NCBI GenBank assembly: GCA_037693485.1
Contig: CM075345.1
Span: 8,153,501 to 8,217,500 of the forward strand
Direction: 5' to 3'
DNA: 64,000 nt
Source: Kitagawia praeruptora
Lineage: Eukaryota > Streptophyta > Magnoliopsida > Apiales > Apiaceae
Position 1 is the first letter of the stretch, and each line of letters begins with the position of its first letter. Position numbers and translations under genes: made by a program. This document shows, in pieces, positions 52,810 through 64,000 of this stretch. The notes under the pieces were generated by a model that worked only from the letters and a program-made list of their open reading frames with translations, ran no database searches and was not told where the DNA came from.

Positions 52810-55800
52810 CTAATAGTGACACTGCTTTGATCCTCCGTGATTTGGTTCAGGGACAGCTTCGCTTGATAATAAAGAACTCTGCATCTGGCAGCCATCAGGT
52901 TCCTCAAGGAACTTGCTCGATTCTATGTAAATCTTGATATTCAAGACTACATTGGCTAGATCTGCTTGTTGCTCTAGTGCAGTAACAAAGTTCCGAGAAA
53001 CAATGTTAAGTATCTTCTTAAATTGCGATCTATATCTTCTGTATAGAGCAAAGCCTGCCATCTGGGTATGGAAATATACATTAAATTTGATACTACTACT
53101 TTAGTAAATGAATAAAATGATAAGAGTTTCTTAATCTTACTTCAAGAAAGGCCTGCAGTGAAACAACAGTGTATAAGTTGGCTGGAAGAGCATTCAAAAA
53201 TCTGGCAATCCAAGCCCAGCCTTCTTCAATTCCATGTGGGTTCTTGACTCCTTCAACTTCAACCAACACAATCAATCCTTATAGTTACGATACTTGAAAC
53301 TAAAAAAGAACAAGAAAAATACCTTAAATATTTAGAATGCTAGATCAAAGAAACGTACCTGAACAAGTGCCCCGTATAGCTTCATACATGACCGCACTTG
53401 TTCTACATTGTCATCACGGTTTTCAAGCTGCAAACAACAAAGGCCAAAAGTATTACTCTTTGAACATGTTCAGGGCATTAAGCTTCAAATTTAATTCATG
53501 ATTGAACTCATTGTAGCAGAATTTCGGAATGTGTATGAGCTTGTACATTTCTTTTACTACGTTCAAAGAGAAGGCTGCAGCATCGCAACACTATAATAAT
53601 GAAAACATTTCATATATATATATATATATAAGAAACAGTTTAAAATGAGAATCGAGAAACTGTGATATGTGTAGTTGAAAGTAGTAATTTAGATGCATAT
53701 AACTAGTGATTTCTGTGAAGTGGTGATTTGTACTACTAAACTCATGATAACTAATTTGCAGCAGATAACTAGTTCTTATTTGAGTAGAAACCTATTTACA
53801 TACATATTAACAATTCAGCATTACAATGCTATGACAGAGTGAATAGCTAGAGTTGAGACTAAATACCTCAGAGTGACTCGTGCACTTTGGAACAGTGTAT
53901 ATGCACACTCTGTTTAATTCAGCAAGAAGAATGTCCATGGCTTGTGGAACCTAGAAACAACATAATAGACATGCAAGAATTTTAAGATTTTTAATCTAAG
54001 CAGTACAATTATTTCAGTAAAAATACAAGGACAATAGAAGACGAAACCTCATAAAAATGGTTGAGTTATTTTTTTTTTGTTAAGATAATAAATAAAATGG
54101 TTTAGTCTTTGCGATTAAATATTTGTGCACAAACATTCGCATTGCATATATGTGCATACAATTTCAGCTAGACATTATGCAAAACAAAACCAAGACACAC
54201 AGACATTAGAAAATGAGGTGGAATGCTTCACCTGTGATGTAACAAGAACAACAACTTGAGCAAAAGCGTAAACAGATTTGTTGAAGCTTCCAGAAGGATT
54301 GACACACTGAGATACTATCTGTAGTATGGATTACAGGTACGAAGTCCACGATTGCAAACATGTCCAAAATGAAATGAGAAATCATAAGAAGCTAGAAATG
54401 AATAGAAAATATTAAAACATAAAATGACTATCCACAAGGGCAGAAGATGACAAAAATGACATAAAATATTTACACGCACACCAAAAATAAGATTCAGCGT
54501 CAAGAAACACTAAAGAACAATTGCACCCTGACCTGCAAACAAAGGCTTAATGTAAAGCCCTAGGCACAAAATACATCCCTAATTCCCTATCATTGTTTTA
54601 TTGGAGGCTTGTAGCCTAGTGATACCTATCTTCGCATTGTAAACGAGGTTGAGGGTTCGAGCTTTTCGTTTGAGGCATGTGTGTGTGTGTGTGTGTGTGT
54701 GTGAGAGGGTTCCAGCTAAAGCCTTGTTTCCCTTCTAGAAAGGGCAAATGCTACACCAAACAATGCCAACAGCAGTTGGGATGCAGGAACCAGCAGATCC
54801 AGAGGGACATTAAAATACTTGAAGAGAAAAGATGTGTCATCTCCGATATCCATATATAAGTACATGATGGTATATTTCAGTAATGTCAGAATTAGGACAG
54901 ATGACACGTTTGGGACGTGTACTGGCACAGCAGATGGTCTTGTGACTCAAGTAACAAACATTTATTCTATTCTCCAGATTTGCCCTGATTGAAGCTTCTC
55001 TTATTTCATCTTATTTTGAAACAGAACTCTTAATTTTGTAACAGGAGTTTTGAATATTTAATGCAGCTTTTAAATTGCAAAAATCTTGTTATCAATTCTG
55101 TAAAAGAGAGATCTGATTTTTCAATTGGTCTTGAACTATACACTGCAGAATCAAGATGACTGCATAAGTTTGTTAATAGATCTCATTTCAAACGGGACAA
55201 AATTTCCCATTTCGACTGTTGGGGTTACTTAATTTGTAGATAGCAAGTTCAAAAATTAAGGCACTTCCTAGTAGTTTTCCTTCACATGTTCAAAAGTAGC
55301 TTTAATTTTAGTTTTGCACTATAGGGAACTCGGCACCTGTAGAAAATTGTTAAAAGACATGCTTAAATTGTTCGCAGATATAATACGATATAGTAGCTGG
55401 AAAATAATCAACATTAGTATAAACATTGCCGAACATTAGAGACAAAATCATATTTCGATTTACTGAATACCACATTCATATTTATAATACTCCAAAATAT
55501 ACTTAATAGCATCAGTTACCTACACTTTAACTATGTCAAACAAAGAGGGAAAACAGTAAAAAGGAATATATACTTGTAAACAATTACCTTCTCCGCAAAC
55601 ATTGCTAAACTGGATCGCGGGTTTGTTGAATTGGAGATAAGTGTGACGAGTTCTATTGCTTTTCCTCTGGAGAGAAGATAATTTGCATTAAAACACAAGT
55701 GTAATAATCATGTCATAAAATTTGTAGAGCATTCATCAATAAGAAAGTTGGAATAAAACATAGGATATAAGCATTTGTAACAAGGTACTATCTCATCCAT

Positions 55801-58800
55801 AATAAAGATAAACACAGTGTAAACTATTGTGACACATTTCGCACCTAACACTTTCCGTCGTCCCACTTATCTGTCTAATTCGTCTAGCTATCAGCATTTC
55901 ATGGCCACGAAGATCCTGCACCAACAATAATTGATAAGTGTTTACTCCTACAAGCTAGTTGAATGATTAGATAGAGTTAACATTATCACATAACTAGTAA
56001 GCAAAGAGACTATATAATAAGTACATACAAAAAGCATAACTATCAACATTGATTAGGTGTTCACGTTTGAGACACAAATATTGGATTTTTTAATTTACTT
56101 TGATATTTTTCTTAGATAGGTGAATTCGGTAGGGAATTACATACTATTTTTAATATGGTGATGCATTTGAATAAAAGTGTTTAGAAAATGAGAATGACTT
56201 CACTTTATTAACAACTTATCCTCTTTAAAGTTTAAACTAATAATGAGGGAAATAGAATACTAAAAATTAAGAACATGCAACAACTGACAGGCATGCAAAA
56301 TAATATTTGAAAATTCAGTTCAAATGTTGACAACTTTCATTGTGGTTAATTACCATATTTTTACACAATGCCTCAGTTTCAGCAGCAACTTCTTTGTATA
56401 TTTGTGATCTTTGTTCCTCCAATTTCAAAGCACTTTCTGCACCTTTGAGAAAAGTCCCTGGAACCAAATCGGTAATCGCAATCTTAAACAAAAATGGAAA
56501 ATCTGATATAGCAAACCAGGAATAATGAACGAAAAAAAATCAGTAACTACTCGGCTCTTTTCTTTTTAGCAAGAAGATGCAAGTTACAAAATTGCTGCTT
56601 GAGTTACAATAAAATTTTGTAGATACATCTAATACTTTACTAATCACTGGTCACAGAACTAGAAGACAATTAGGGCGTATACTCAAATTGTGAAATTCGG
56701 TCGCTGAAGTCAACAATGAGTTTAACCAAGTTGTAAAAAAGATTATAATACAAGGGAAAATAAGCATATGGCTCGTTCAGGATTTCCACAAGAAAACAGG
56801 TTGTGGGCACTGACAAATGATCGATTATTTATATCTTTGCTTAAGTTTGTTATGACTATGTAGGGATCCTAAGACCCACTTATCATTTGTGCGGTGGATT
56901 TTTTATGACATGTTATTATGACGCAGTGTTATGATTTATTTCTTGTAGTAGTGTTTCATCCAGGAGGCGCTGATCCCGATATTACCAGAAAGGATAGTTG
57001 TGATGTCCCTTAATGCCCCTCGCAGAACTTAATTATATAGCAGTTATCACTTCTTTTCGGAAATCATACATTGAAATGTACATGCACACAATTATATTGT
57101 AAATTTTATTATGAATGTCGTGTAGCCAAATATCACATTACATATAAGAAGAGAAAAGACGTGAAGATGAGAAGCACAAACGTAAGGTCTTTATAAGGTA
57201 TGTGAACAAAGGACTACCTGAAGACGCTGCCTTTTTTGCCCCATCAGCCCTAGTTCTCACTGTTTGTGCTGTAGCTTCCAGGGGAATTGCTAATGCAGTA
57301 GCCTTTTTTGAGTTTTCAACAGCCAACTTCTCCTCGGCTTGATTTGCTGCTCTCTGAGATTCCAGAGCTTCTTCTGCTCTCTTCTTTTCAGCTTCAAGTC
57401 TAGCTTTCATCTGTAGAATAAAACAACTTATAAACATCAACAATTCTAAGTTTATCATTCTTGTCATCCCATTGCTAGATGCTACAGTGTCAGTGTTTAG
57501 TTACTAATACTGGATCACCAAAAGCGAGAACAGGTTCAGAAATATATCTACAATATTAAGAATGACAAGCTTTTTTAGCTATAAATTCCACAGTGTTTGT
57601 TGAGATGAATTACATGAGATAGGTAGCCAACTAGCAAAAGTAAGATTCCTATCAAATCATGTCAATAATTTAGATATTAGAGATTTGTTAGAACCAAATC
57701 AACAGACCTGTGCTTCTGCTTTAATCTTCTCTTGCCTCTGCGTTTCTTCTTGACATCTTTTGGCTTCTTCTTCAATAACCGCATAATCTCTTAATCTTCT
57801 TTCTTCTATTAGAAATCTGTGTTCATGACGCCTCTGTACAGCTGTTAAGTACTTGTCAAGATCTTCTGCACTAAAAAATAGCATTTTGTCAACCATTCTG
57901 AATAATACCGACTTAGCAATTTTGAACAAAATTATTCTTACAAAAGAACTACTCAAGTGAATAAATGTTAGTTATGCTCTTACACTGTACGCTGATATTG
58001 CAAATCAAGCTTTTTCTCCATTATCCTGCGTGCTTCAGTATGTTTCTCCACACGAGAAACTGCAGAAGTAAACTTCTCATTTCCATCTGCCAGATCTGCT
58101 TCTAGCTTTGACATTTGGTTTCTAACTTCCTCCTGTCAATCAAGAAAATTAAAGTGATAACTAGTTCCGAGGGAGATTATCATATTGTTGTGTAGACTCT
58201 GTCTAACATATCATACAAGAACACAAAAGATGCAAGAAAATTTAAAAGGAACTATTGACATGCTAGCACAATAACATATTAGTTAAATTAAAGAGTTAAT
58301 AGAAAAGATGACAACTTTGATCACGATAGTAGAGAGTATTACCCACCATAACCACAAGACAATGTTCATGGGTTAGCTCAAATAGCCCACCTTCAACTAA
58401 CCCCACTTTCTCCATCAAATATGGTTCGCCGTCAAGATGCTCATAATCCTCACTGTCACTAAAAATTAATATTGACTCACGCAACCAATTCAAACCAAAA
58501 AGGCGCAAATGTACAACAAATTCAAAGTAAAACAAATAAAGTGCAAAAATTAATGATGATAAACCTATACATTAAAAAATGAAATGATCCGAGAAAACAA
58601 AAATGGTCAGTTATGCATTGCGTTTATATGTTGTACATGTCATTAAACTATTAGTATATGGCAGTTTAACAGTCTTGCTACATAGAGTTATCAAAGCCCT
58701 TTGTGACTATTACATCCTAACTTCAGTTCTTATTACATTGCATAAGTTACTTTGTCATATTGCAAAAAAAAAAAAAATTATTTATATATCTGCAAATATG

Positions 58801-59244
58801 GTCCCAAGTATGGGCATAGAACCCACAAATTTTCTTTCACTTCATCTAATTTTCAGGTAAATTATAAAAAACAGTCAAAATGTCTATTGTTTATAAAAGA
58901 GCATGTACTATCACAAGAAAAACAAATGATTATTCGAAAGAAACAATTTAAGATTCATATTTTAAGAACATTCTCGAGAAAATCGGCATGTAAGAAGCAT
59001 ATATAACCACTAAAAATCTCTGCTCTTTCGGAGAAAATAATTATAATCCTAAATATAAAAATGAGCACATAGAATAACTGAAAACCTGGAATCGTCATCA
59101 CAAGCAAACCGTGTGCCCACGACTAGCGCATTACTCAGAACATCGTCATTGTCATCATTACCCTCTTCATTCTCCATCTCATCATCCGAAACACGCATAA
59201 CAAAAGCCGGATTCTGTTTAAAACCCTCTCCAGGCAAGGTTTCC
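52810..59244 (-). CDS. GLE1-like mRNA export factor gene, first exon missing, possibly non-functional
   Basis: GLE1 binds inositol hexakisphosphate and activates the DEAD-box helicase of the nuclear pore for mRNA export. The exons are 59244-59086, 58458-58347, 58132-57984, 57870-57708, 57410-57218, 56457-56354, 55915-55845, 55666-55588, 54318-54232, 53950-53867, 53427-53359, about 53270-53141 and 53061-52810. Nearly all keep phase and GT/AG. Visible family features are an acidic N-terminus (FVMRVSDDEMENEEG), a long charged coiled coil, IRQISGT, MDILLAELNRVCIYTVPK, LYGALVQ, HGIEEGWAWIARFLNALPAN and AGFALYRRYRSQF. The exon with the usual GLE1 start is not found upstream. The acceptor before 53270 is faulty: the pyrimidine-rich acceptor at 53301 leads into in-frame stops. 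Either a pseudogene or an altered gene. Confidence 0.85.
54603..54760 (+). mobile_element. Possible tRNA-derived SINE fragment in a GLE1 intron
   Basis: TAGCCTAGTGATACC (54612) resembles a polymerase III box A, and GGTTCGAGCT (54654) a box B, at about the usual distance. A (GT)n run follows at 54677. No poly(A) or target duplication could be identified, so the limits are uncertain. Confidence 0.4.
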
Positions 59245-59484
59245 CTAAACACCACCACGTTACAATGAAAACCACATAATCATCAATAACAAACTATAAT
59301 TTGCGATAAAAGAATAATCAATCTGCTTCTCAGCTATAACAAGAATATAAAAATGCATGCTAAATAGATACCATGAAGGATATACAATGACAAACTAACA
59401 TTCACGTTAAACAGGAAACATATCTACTACACTACTAGAAACAATGATATAAAATTACAAACAAGCATGCTATATATATATATA

Positions 59485-60780
59485 AGCCTCTTCTTTGCTC
59501 ACGATGTTTTGTTATTTAGCTGAGGGGATCAGGTCTCCCTGAATATTATCCTTGATGCTGTGTATCATTTCTCCAAGGTCTTAGGTCTGCATCTTAATCC
59601 AGTAAAATGTTCAGCTTTTCTCCAATGTGCCTGTAGTGACAGTGCAGAATATTCTTCGTATACAGTAACTGGTTTTAGATGGGGTATTTCTTCAGTGAAG
59701 TTTCTTGGACTGCTGCTAGTAGCTAGTAGAGTAAGAGAGCAAGATTGTCAGCCTCTTATACTAGTAGTCCAGTTTTATGCTATTCGTTTGTTAACGGTGG
59801 CTGGTAGATGTCAATTGATTAAATAGGTGCTTTTTCAAGTTCAAAATTACTGGTCTTCTTACTTAATTTCTCCCTATGAAGATAATCAAGAAAATTCAAA
59901 GTATTCTTTCCACTTTTCTTTTAGGAGGAAGCTTGCAGCCATGTATACACAAAGTAGCATGGTATGAGTGTTGTAAACCTAAGACCGAGGGTGGGCTAGG
60001 ATTAAGAGATTTAAAGTCCTGGAGTAAAGCAGCTGTTTTAGCAGTTATGGCGGATAGTACAACCATCTTCTAACTCTATATGGATCCAATGGATAGTCTA
60101 GATTCTTGAGGGGAAAATCTTTGTAGACAAAGAAGATTCCAAGAAATTGTCCCTGGAATCTTAGTCAGATCTTGAAGGCAAGAAAGGAGGCTATTCATCA
60201 AAATTTTTATAAGCCAGGAGTATACTCCAATTTTTTTAGTTTGGCATGATCCCTGGCTTCGTCATTCCCCTCTTATACATTCTTATGGGTCCGCGGTGAT
60301 TTCCGCGGCGGAGTCTACTAATTTGGCTCCTCTGTCAGATTTTATCAGATTCTTATGGGTTGGGTATTCCCTAGTTCTGATTTTTCATGATCTTATTGAG
60401 CTTCGTAATGCAGCAAGTAATATTTCTATAGAGCATGAAGACTCTGTCTGCTAGGATAATTTGGGATTTGGGGTAAGGTGGAAATTTCTAAAAATCGGAA
60501 AGCGTTACAGCCTCAAAGTCCCCAGGTTGATTGGCATAATATAGTTTGGTTTCCGATGCAAGTTCCTAAGTTTGGTTTGTATTAATGGTTGGTTCTAAAA
60601 AATCGTTAGCCAATGAAGGATCGTATGTTGCGTTTCCGAATGAATGGTTATCCGAGCTGCTTTTATATGGCACTATTCTTTGAGTTGGAGGGCGTTCCTC
60701 TCAAAGTGTCCTAGGGTATGCCCTAGTATTTGTTTACTTTGATGGATTATACAGTCATTACTTGACAAAAAACACACCAA
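59485..60780 (+). mobile_element. Degenerate L1-type LINE fragment (reverse transcriptase end and zinc-finger region)
   Basis: Translation shows LINE reverse transcriptase features with many breaks: a FAHDVLLF-like form of the FADD catalytic box, HFSKVLGLHLNPVKCS, then a FLGLLL strand. Further on come GGLGLRDLKSW and, after more breaks, a zf-RVT-like stretch (PMKDRMLRFRMNGYPSC). It lies on the opposite strand to the GLE1-like gene, in the intron that separates GLE1 exon 59244 from the proteasome-like exon ending at 60903. The limits are approximate. Confidence 0.75.
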
Positions 60781-60902
60781 AGAAGCTGAAACATGACTTT
60801 GATTGCTAATTATGTAGAATTTGTCAGGCCCATATCTATAAAACTCCCTTATCCATTAAAAACTGATATGTCAAGGATAAGCATGTCAAATTATATTTTT
60901 AC

Positions 60903-61264
60903 CTGAAAAGATGAGATTCTAGTGCGAGGAGGGCTGTCACGGCCTTTGATTCTCTGCCAGTGTGGTAACGGTGCAGCTTCAACTGAAACCTAATATTATC
61001 TGCAAAGACAATGATGTTTTAACTAGAAATGTTAGAATTTAGATGACTATCACTTACTAGATATAGAATAAAATTCACTAGTAGGTAATATAGTATGACA
61101 ATGCCACAAGACTTGAAAGTACCTGTCACAGCCTCTGTATCAGCAGCAGTTCCTGCTCCATAACAATACATGTTTGGCGCTACGTAATGTATTTTATCAC
61201 AATTTTTGTCAGCGACAATGGGTCCTTCAGTAGCTCTGGTATCTGCCTCGAGAATAACACCGTC
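60903..61264 (-). CDS. Proteasome subunit beta type-7 (PBB) exons, partial
   Basis: Two exons, 61264-61123 and 60999-60903, have consensus borders and kept phase. They encode EADTRATEGPIVADKNCDKI, APNMYCYGAGTAADTEAVT and QLKLHRYHTGRESKAVTALL, all diagnostic of the beta-2/beta-7 catalytic subunit. The N-terminal exons (propeptide and catalytic Thr of TTIVG) and everything after HLF are absent. Two usually conserved residues are changed (LGAD to LEAD, CCGAG to CYGAG). The second exon ends in a phase that matches the first visible GLE1 exon, so the two may be spliced together. Taken alone it cannot make an active subunit. Confidence 0.85.
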
Positions 61265-61337
61265 CTGAATGTATATAAAGGATTTATTGCAGTATGTTCA
61301 GAAAAGGACGCAGAGTCATCACAGCTAATTAACGTAT

Positions 61338-61569
61338 TGTTGGGGTTACTTAGTTAAATAATGTAATTTATTTCACAACTAAGCTGCCAGCTCAGCATAG
61401 AGTTAGTTAGAGTACTTGTAACAGTTTTTCCCACTTGTTTTGTTCTCAAGTAGAGTAGGATATAAGAACTCCAATCTCTGTACATACACTTTACTTCTTC
61501 TGCTTCAATGAATACAAACTATTTTTCCTTTCAGCATAGCTTTAGTTCTTGATCTGTTAGATCATAACA
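61338..61569. mobile_element. Solo LTR of a copia-type element, 232 bp
   Basis: It runs TGTTGGGGTT...ATCATAACA with a perfect 5-bp duplication CGTAT at 61333-61337 and 61570-61574. No internal region is present, so it is the product of LTR-LTR recombination. It lies between the proteasome-like exons and the putative 5'UTR exon. Confidence 0.8.
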
Positions 61570-61574
61570 CGTAT

Positions 61575-62242
61575 AGAGTAGGAGGAAAAATATGGGCAAT
61601 TGGGCATCCATTTTATACCATTAATCATTTGATCAGTTTACACTTGTTTAAAGTAACAATAACTAAACTACTATAGCTACAAATATCACCCTCTTTCTTA
61701 TATATACAGTACCAAATTAGAACCCCGTGCAGTGGGCTTAATTAAAAACGTGACTCCAGCAATACAATGTCTTGTGCATTACCACAATGTTTTTATGCAA
61801 GCCAAAAATAAATGAAAGCTGTTACCACAGTTTGATCAAATGTTACTAAAAAGAGAATGAAAGACCATATATAGCAATCATTTCCGGCCACACCATATAT
61901 AGCATAAGTCTCTTCCTTCGAATAGAATTTCTTCTACTCAACGGAAGCCGTGCCATGAATGCATATAATCAGATAGTTCTTGGAGGCTTTTTATCAAACA
62001 CATAATATACATTCTATAAAAACACCTAAAACACAATCATATACACAATTTATATACACACAACTCCTATAAATACATTTATACAGGCATATACACAACA
62101 ATGAATCACCTCAGCTATACAAATCAAAAATTACATATACATATGTATGTACATATACACAACCAACTATGAACGTACATAAATCGAAAACAAGCTGCCA
62201 TAAATCTGATGAACAATTTATATAAATGCATATGTTTCAAAC
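61575..62242. other. Intron or spacer without a recognised gene
   Basis: AT-rich DNA. I looked for the missing N-terminal proteasome and GLE1 exons here and did not find them. Confidence 0.45.
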
Positions 62243-62340
62243 CTCTTTATATAGATCAACTGAGGCTCCGAAATGTCGATCAAGGTTTGAAATTCGTCTC
62301 CGAACTGCAGATCGATTGGTGAATACACTCAATTTGGACT
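62243..62340 (-). other. Putative 5'UTR exon of the proteasome/GLE1 chimeric gene
   Basis: On the minus strand there is a less AT-rich stretch without ATG ending in a donor-like AAAGAG|GTTTGAAAC. It sits just downstream of a CT-rich promoter-like tract and upstream of the proteasome-like acceptor at 61264. The assignment rests on position and composition only. Confidence 0.4.
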
Positions 62341-62436
62341 AAGAGAGAGAGCGCGTAGAGAGAGAGAGAGAGAACGCGTGTAGAGAGAGAGAGAGCGCGT
62401 GGAGAGAGAAGAGAGAGCGCGCGTAGAGAGAGAGAT
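62341..62436. repeat. GA/CT-rich microsatellite with GCGCG interruptions
   Basis: Repeated AGAGAGAG blocks are separated by GCGCGTAG or GCGCGTGGAG; it reads as CT-rich on the minus strand. The arrangement is similar to that at the bZIP promoter (19114-19230). Confidence 0.7.
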
Positions 62437-62599
62437 TCAATTTATTTTAGGAAAATACGGTGATATTTAATTGGAATTGTGACAATTGTCTTTTAAAATT
62501 TGGACATATTTAGTTTTTTTTTTTCAAGGAAAAATGAATTTCATTACTTCAAATCGTTGTCATTACATTAATGAACTTTGGAGGGACATTATCCACCGT

Positions 62600-63070
62600 T
62601 CAGATACGATTAGCTATAGAACTACTATAGCTACTATATCTCGTTATAGAGTGAGGTACGTTATTCGTAGACCGCTTTACAAACTTAATTGAAACTTCCT
62701 TGCCCCTTAACTCCTCTAACAGTACCCTGCAATTCTCTATTATTCTGCCAAAATAAGATAGAAGTATCGAGGGACCTCGTATGGCTTGAACCGCTACCAG
62801 GCAATCAGTTTCCACCACCACACCCCTACGATTTTGTTCCTTCTTCCAGTTTAGAGCTTTCCGAATACCCATGGCCTCTGCAATTTCAGGAGATATATTC
62901 CCTGGACAACACCTCGATCGAGCCTCAATCGACTTACCTTCGTGATTTCTAACTACAAAAGCATAACTATAACATCTGGAAGATTTAAATATCGCAGCGT
63001 CTGTATTAACCTTAATCTTGTTTACTGTTAGAAGGACCCAGTACTCATCACCCTCCTCTTTGTTTATCAA
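62600..63070 (-). CDS. LINE RNase H domain
   Basis: The frame contains VNTDAAIF (first catalytic Asp), FVVRNHEGKSIEARS, EIAEAMGIRKAL (catalytic Glu) and VETDCLVAVQAI (next Asp), the plant RVT_3/RNase H pattern found at the C-terminus of L1 LINEs. It is in the same frame as 63110-63988, separated by one stop codon, so it is the tail of one polyprotein rather than a separate gene. Confidence 0.85.
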   Translation of the reverse strand: MINKEEGDEYWVLLTVNKIKVNTDAAIFKSSRCYSYAFVVRNHEGKSIEARSRCCPGNISPEIAEAMGIRKALNWKKEQNRRGVVVETDCLVAVQAIRGPSILLSYFGRIIENCRVLLEELRGKEVSIKFVKRSTNNVPHSITRYSSYSSSIANRI

Positions 63071-63109
63071 CCCGAGTAAGTGATCAAAAGATTTGTCTTG
63101 AGCACCATA

Positions 63110-63988
63110 TTATTGACTAAGGACCACATTAGCAGACATTAAAACATCTTCAACCTCCATCCCTCGTTGGTTCCACACCATCTCGTTCCTACACTTCCAT
63201 ATCGACCAGCACATCATAGCACCCAGTTGTCTTTTCTTTGCATTCCATCTGTTAAAACAATTTTCAAGCCATTTTGTAAAAGACTCTTGATTCTGAGCAT
63301 TGTTATTGTTTCCAAGCTTCTCCCAGTAGGCTTGAGCAAAAGAACAATGCAGCAAAGCATAAGGAATGGTTTCCACTTCATTATTACACATAGGACATAC
63401 TGGATTAACATCCACTCTTTTTGTACGAAGCTGCGTTTTTATGGGTAGACACTCAGAATCTGCTCTCCACATGAGATGTTTAACTTTAGGAGGAACTTTT
63501 AAACTCCACAAACGCCTCCAAAAGTTATTTGATCCTATAGAAGTTGTACCAGATTTACTCTCTTGGATAAGATTATACGCTGATTTCACCGAGTAATGTC
63601 CCATCTTCTCCTTTTTCCAGTACCTCGTGTCTACATATGTGTCTCGTAATGGAATAGACAAGATTAGATTTACGTCTCTTTCATCAAACATACCTCTGAT
63701 CAGTTCTTCATTCCATCTGTTCTCACCTGTTACCATTAGATAAGACATGTTCTTATCTCTTACTGCTTCACTGTTTGCAGTAACACAAGGGTTGTCCAAA
63801 TCTGGCAGCCACAGATCATTTTTAATACTGATAGACTCTCCCCTACCCACTATACATGTTGTACCCTTCCTTAAAAGCGTCTGAGCTGCTAACATGCTCC
63901 GCCAAACAAAACTGGGACTTCCACCAATAAATGTTGCTAAAAAATTTGTGTTAGGATAGTACCTTACTTTATAAACTCTTGCCACCAA
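63110..63988 (-). CDS. LINE ORF2 segment with zf-RVT zinc-binding domain
   Basis: The frame is open from the right edge and contains GGSPSFVWRSMLAAQTLL, WLPDLDNP and W-x-x-LWSLKVPPKVKHLMWR. CPMCNNEVET follows, then LLHCSFAQAYWEKL, the C-x2-C...H-x-C pattern of the reverse-transcriptase-associated zinc finger. W/C-rich segments (MMCWSIWKCRNEMVWNQ) follow. The frame ends at an in-frame stop at 63110; the RNase H domain continues 40 nt later. The Met near 63988 is only the first Met in the window. Confidence 0.88.
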   Translation of the reverse strand: MVARVYKVRYYPNTNFLATFIGGSPSFVWRSMLAAQTLLRKGTTCIVGRGESISIKNDLWLPDLDNPCVTANSEAVRDKNMSYLMVTGENRWNEELIRGMFDERDVNLILSIPLRDTYVDTRYWKKEKMGHYSVKSAYNLIQESKSGTTSIGSNNFWRRLWSLKVPPKVKHLMWRADSECLPIKTQLRTKRVDVNPVCPMCNNEVETIPYALLHCSFAQAYWEKLGNNNNAQNQESFTKWLENCFNRWNAKKRQLGAMMCWSIWKCRNEMVWNQRGMEVEDVLMSANVVLSQ

Positions 63989-64000
63989 GCTATCTGGATT

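Larger units (their letters stand above)
62513..64000 (-). mobile_element. 3' part of an L1-type LINE, continuing off the right edge
   Basis: A T run at 62513-62524 is the poly(A) tail on the minus strand. Upstream (to the right) come an RNase H domain (62600-63070) and a zf-RVT region (63110-63988), the 3' order of plant L1 LINEs. One in-frame TAA at 63110-63112 interrupts an otherwise continuous frame. The reverse transcriptase itself lies beyond 64000. Confidence 0.88.

Noticed and set aside
54603..54670. True tRNA gene
   Set aside because: Box A and box B-like strings are present, but no cloverleaf with acceptor and anticodon stems could be drawn; a SINE remnant fits better.

Overview
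This is nuclear DNA of a flowering plant, almost certainly a eudicot. The genes are plant families (an R2R3-MYB, a GBF-type bZIP, GLE1, HVA22-like, an AGAMOUS-like fragment), coding regions are split by short AT-rich introns, and most of the window is transposable elements of plant type (copia and Ty3 LTR elements, CACTA, Helitron, hAT, PIF, Stowaway, pogo and MULE MITEs, L1-type LINEs). The species cannot be fixed from sequence alone. Exon limits were set by eye from splice consensus, reading phase and remembered family sequence; no search was run.

Layout. 1-5203: a minus-strand, probably non-autonomous Ty3-type LTR element with one ORF and unusual hairpin arrays; its 3' LTR runs off the left edge. 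5.2-8.0 kb: two hAT MITEs and a PIF-type MITE with exact target duplications. 8.0-15.3 kb: gene-poor, with two related poly(A) retroposons, a decayed HVA22-like gene, a Ty3 protease scrap, an unrecognised exon and a truncated copia element. 15.6-19.1 kb: an intact-looking minus-strand GBF-like bZIP gene (11 coding exons, about 355 aa). 19.3-36.8 kb: a repeat sea holding a very young copia element (20488-25826, LTRs differing at one site, one in-frame UGA), a hAT MITE, palindromic MITEs set in (AT)n, and a truncated copia-like element with a 1.7-kb LTR and an unrecognised 935-aa ORF. 36.9-39.2 kb: an intact three-exon R2R3-MYB gene of the MYB98/MYB118 type.

39.5-47.7 kb: a small LTR element whose left LTR was split by a 6.7-kb CACTA transposon. 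The CACTA carries exon fragments of an AGAMOUS-like MADS gene, a GTE-type bromodomain gene and a third unrecognised gene, so it is a gene-capturing (Pack-type) CACTA. 49.0-52.3 kb: nested small elements, including a MULE MITE inside a Helitron inside a Stowaway MITE. 52.8-62.4 kb: a minus-strand GLE1-like gene whose own first exon is not visible. Two proteasome beta-7 exons lie upstream in compatible phase, followed further upstream by a possible 5'UTR exon and a GA-rich tract. This may be a chimeric gene, although one GLE1 splice acceptor looks broken. 62.5-64 kb: the 3' part of an L1-type LINE.

Only the bZIP and MYB genes look like intact ordinary host genes. The most unusual structures are the Pack-CACTA, the proteasome-GLE1 exon fusion, the triple-nested MITE/Helitron, and the covarying hairpins in the left-hand LTR element.
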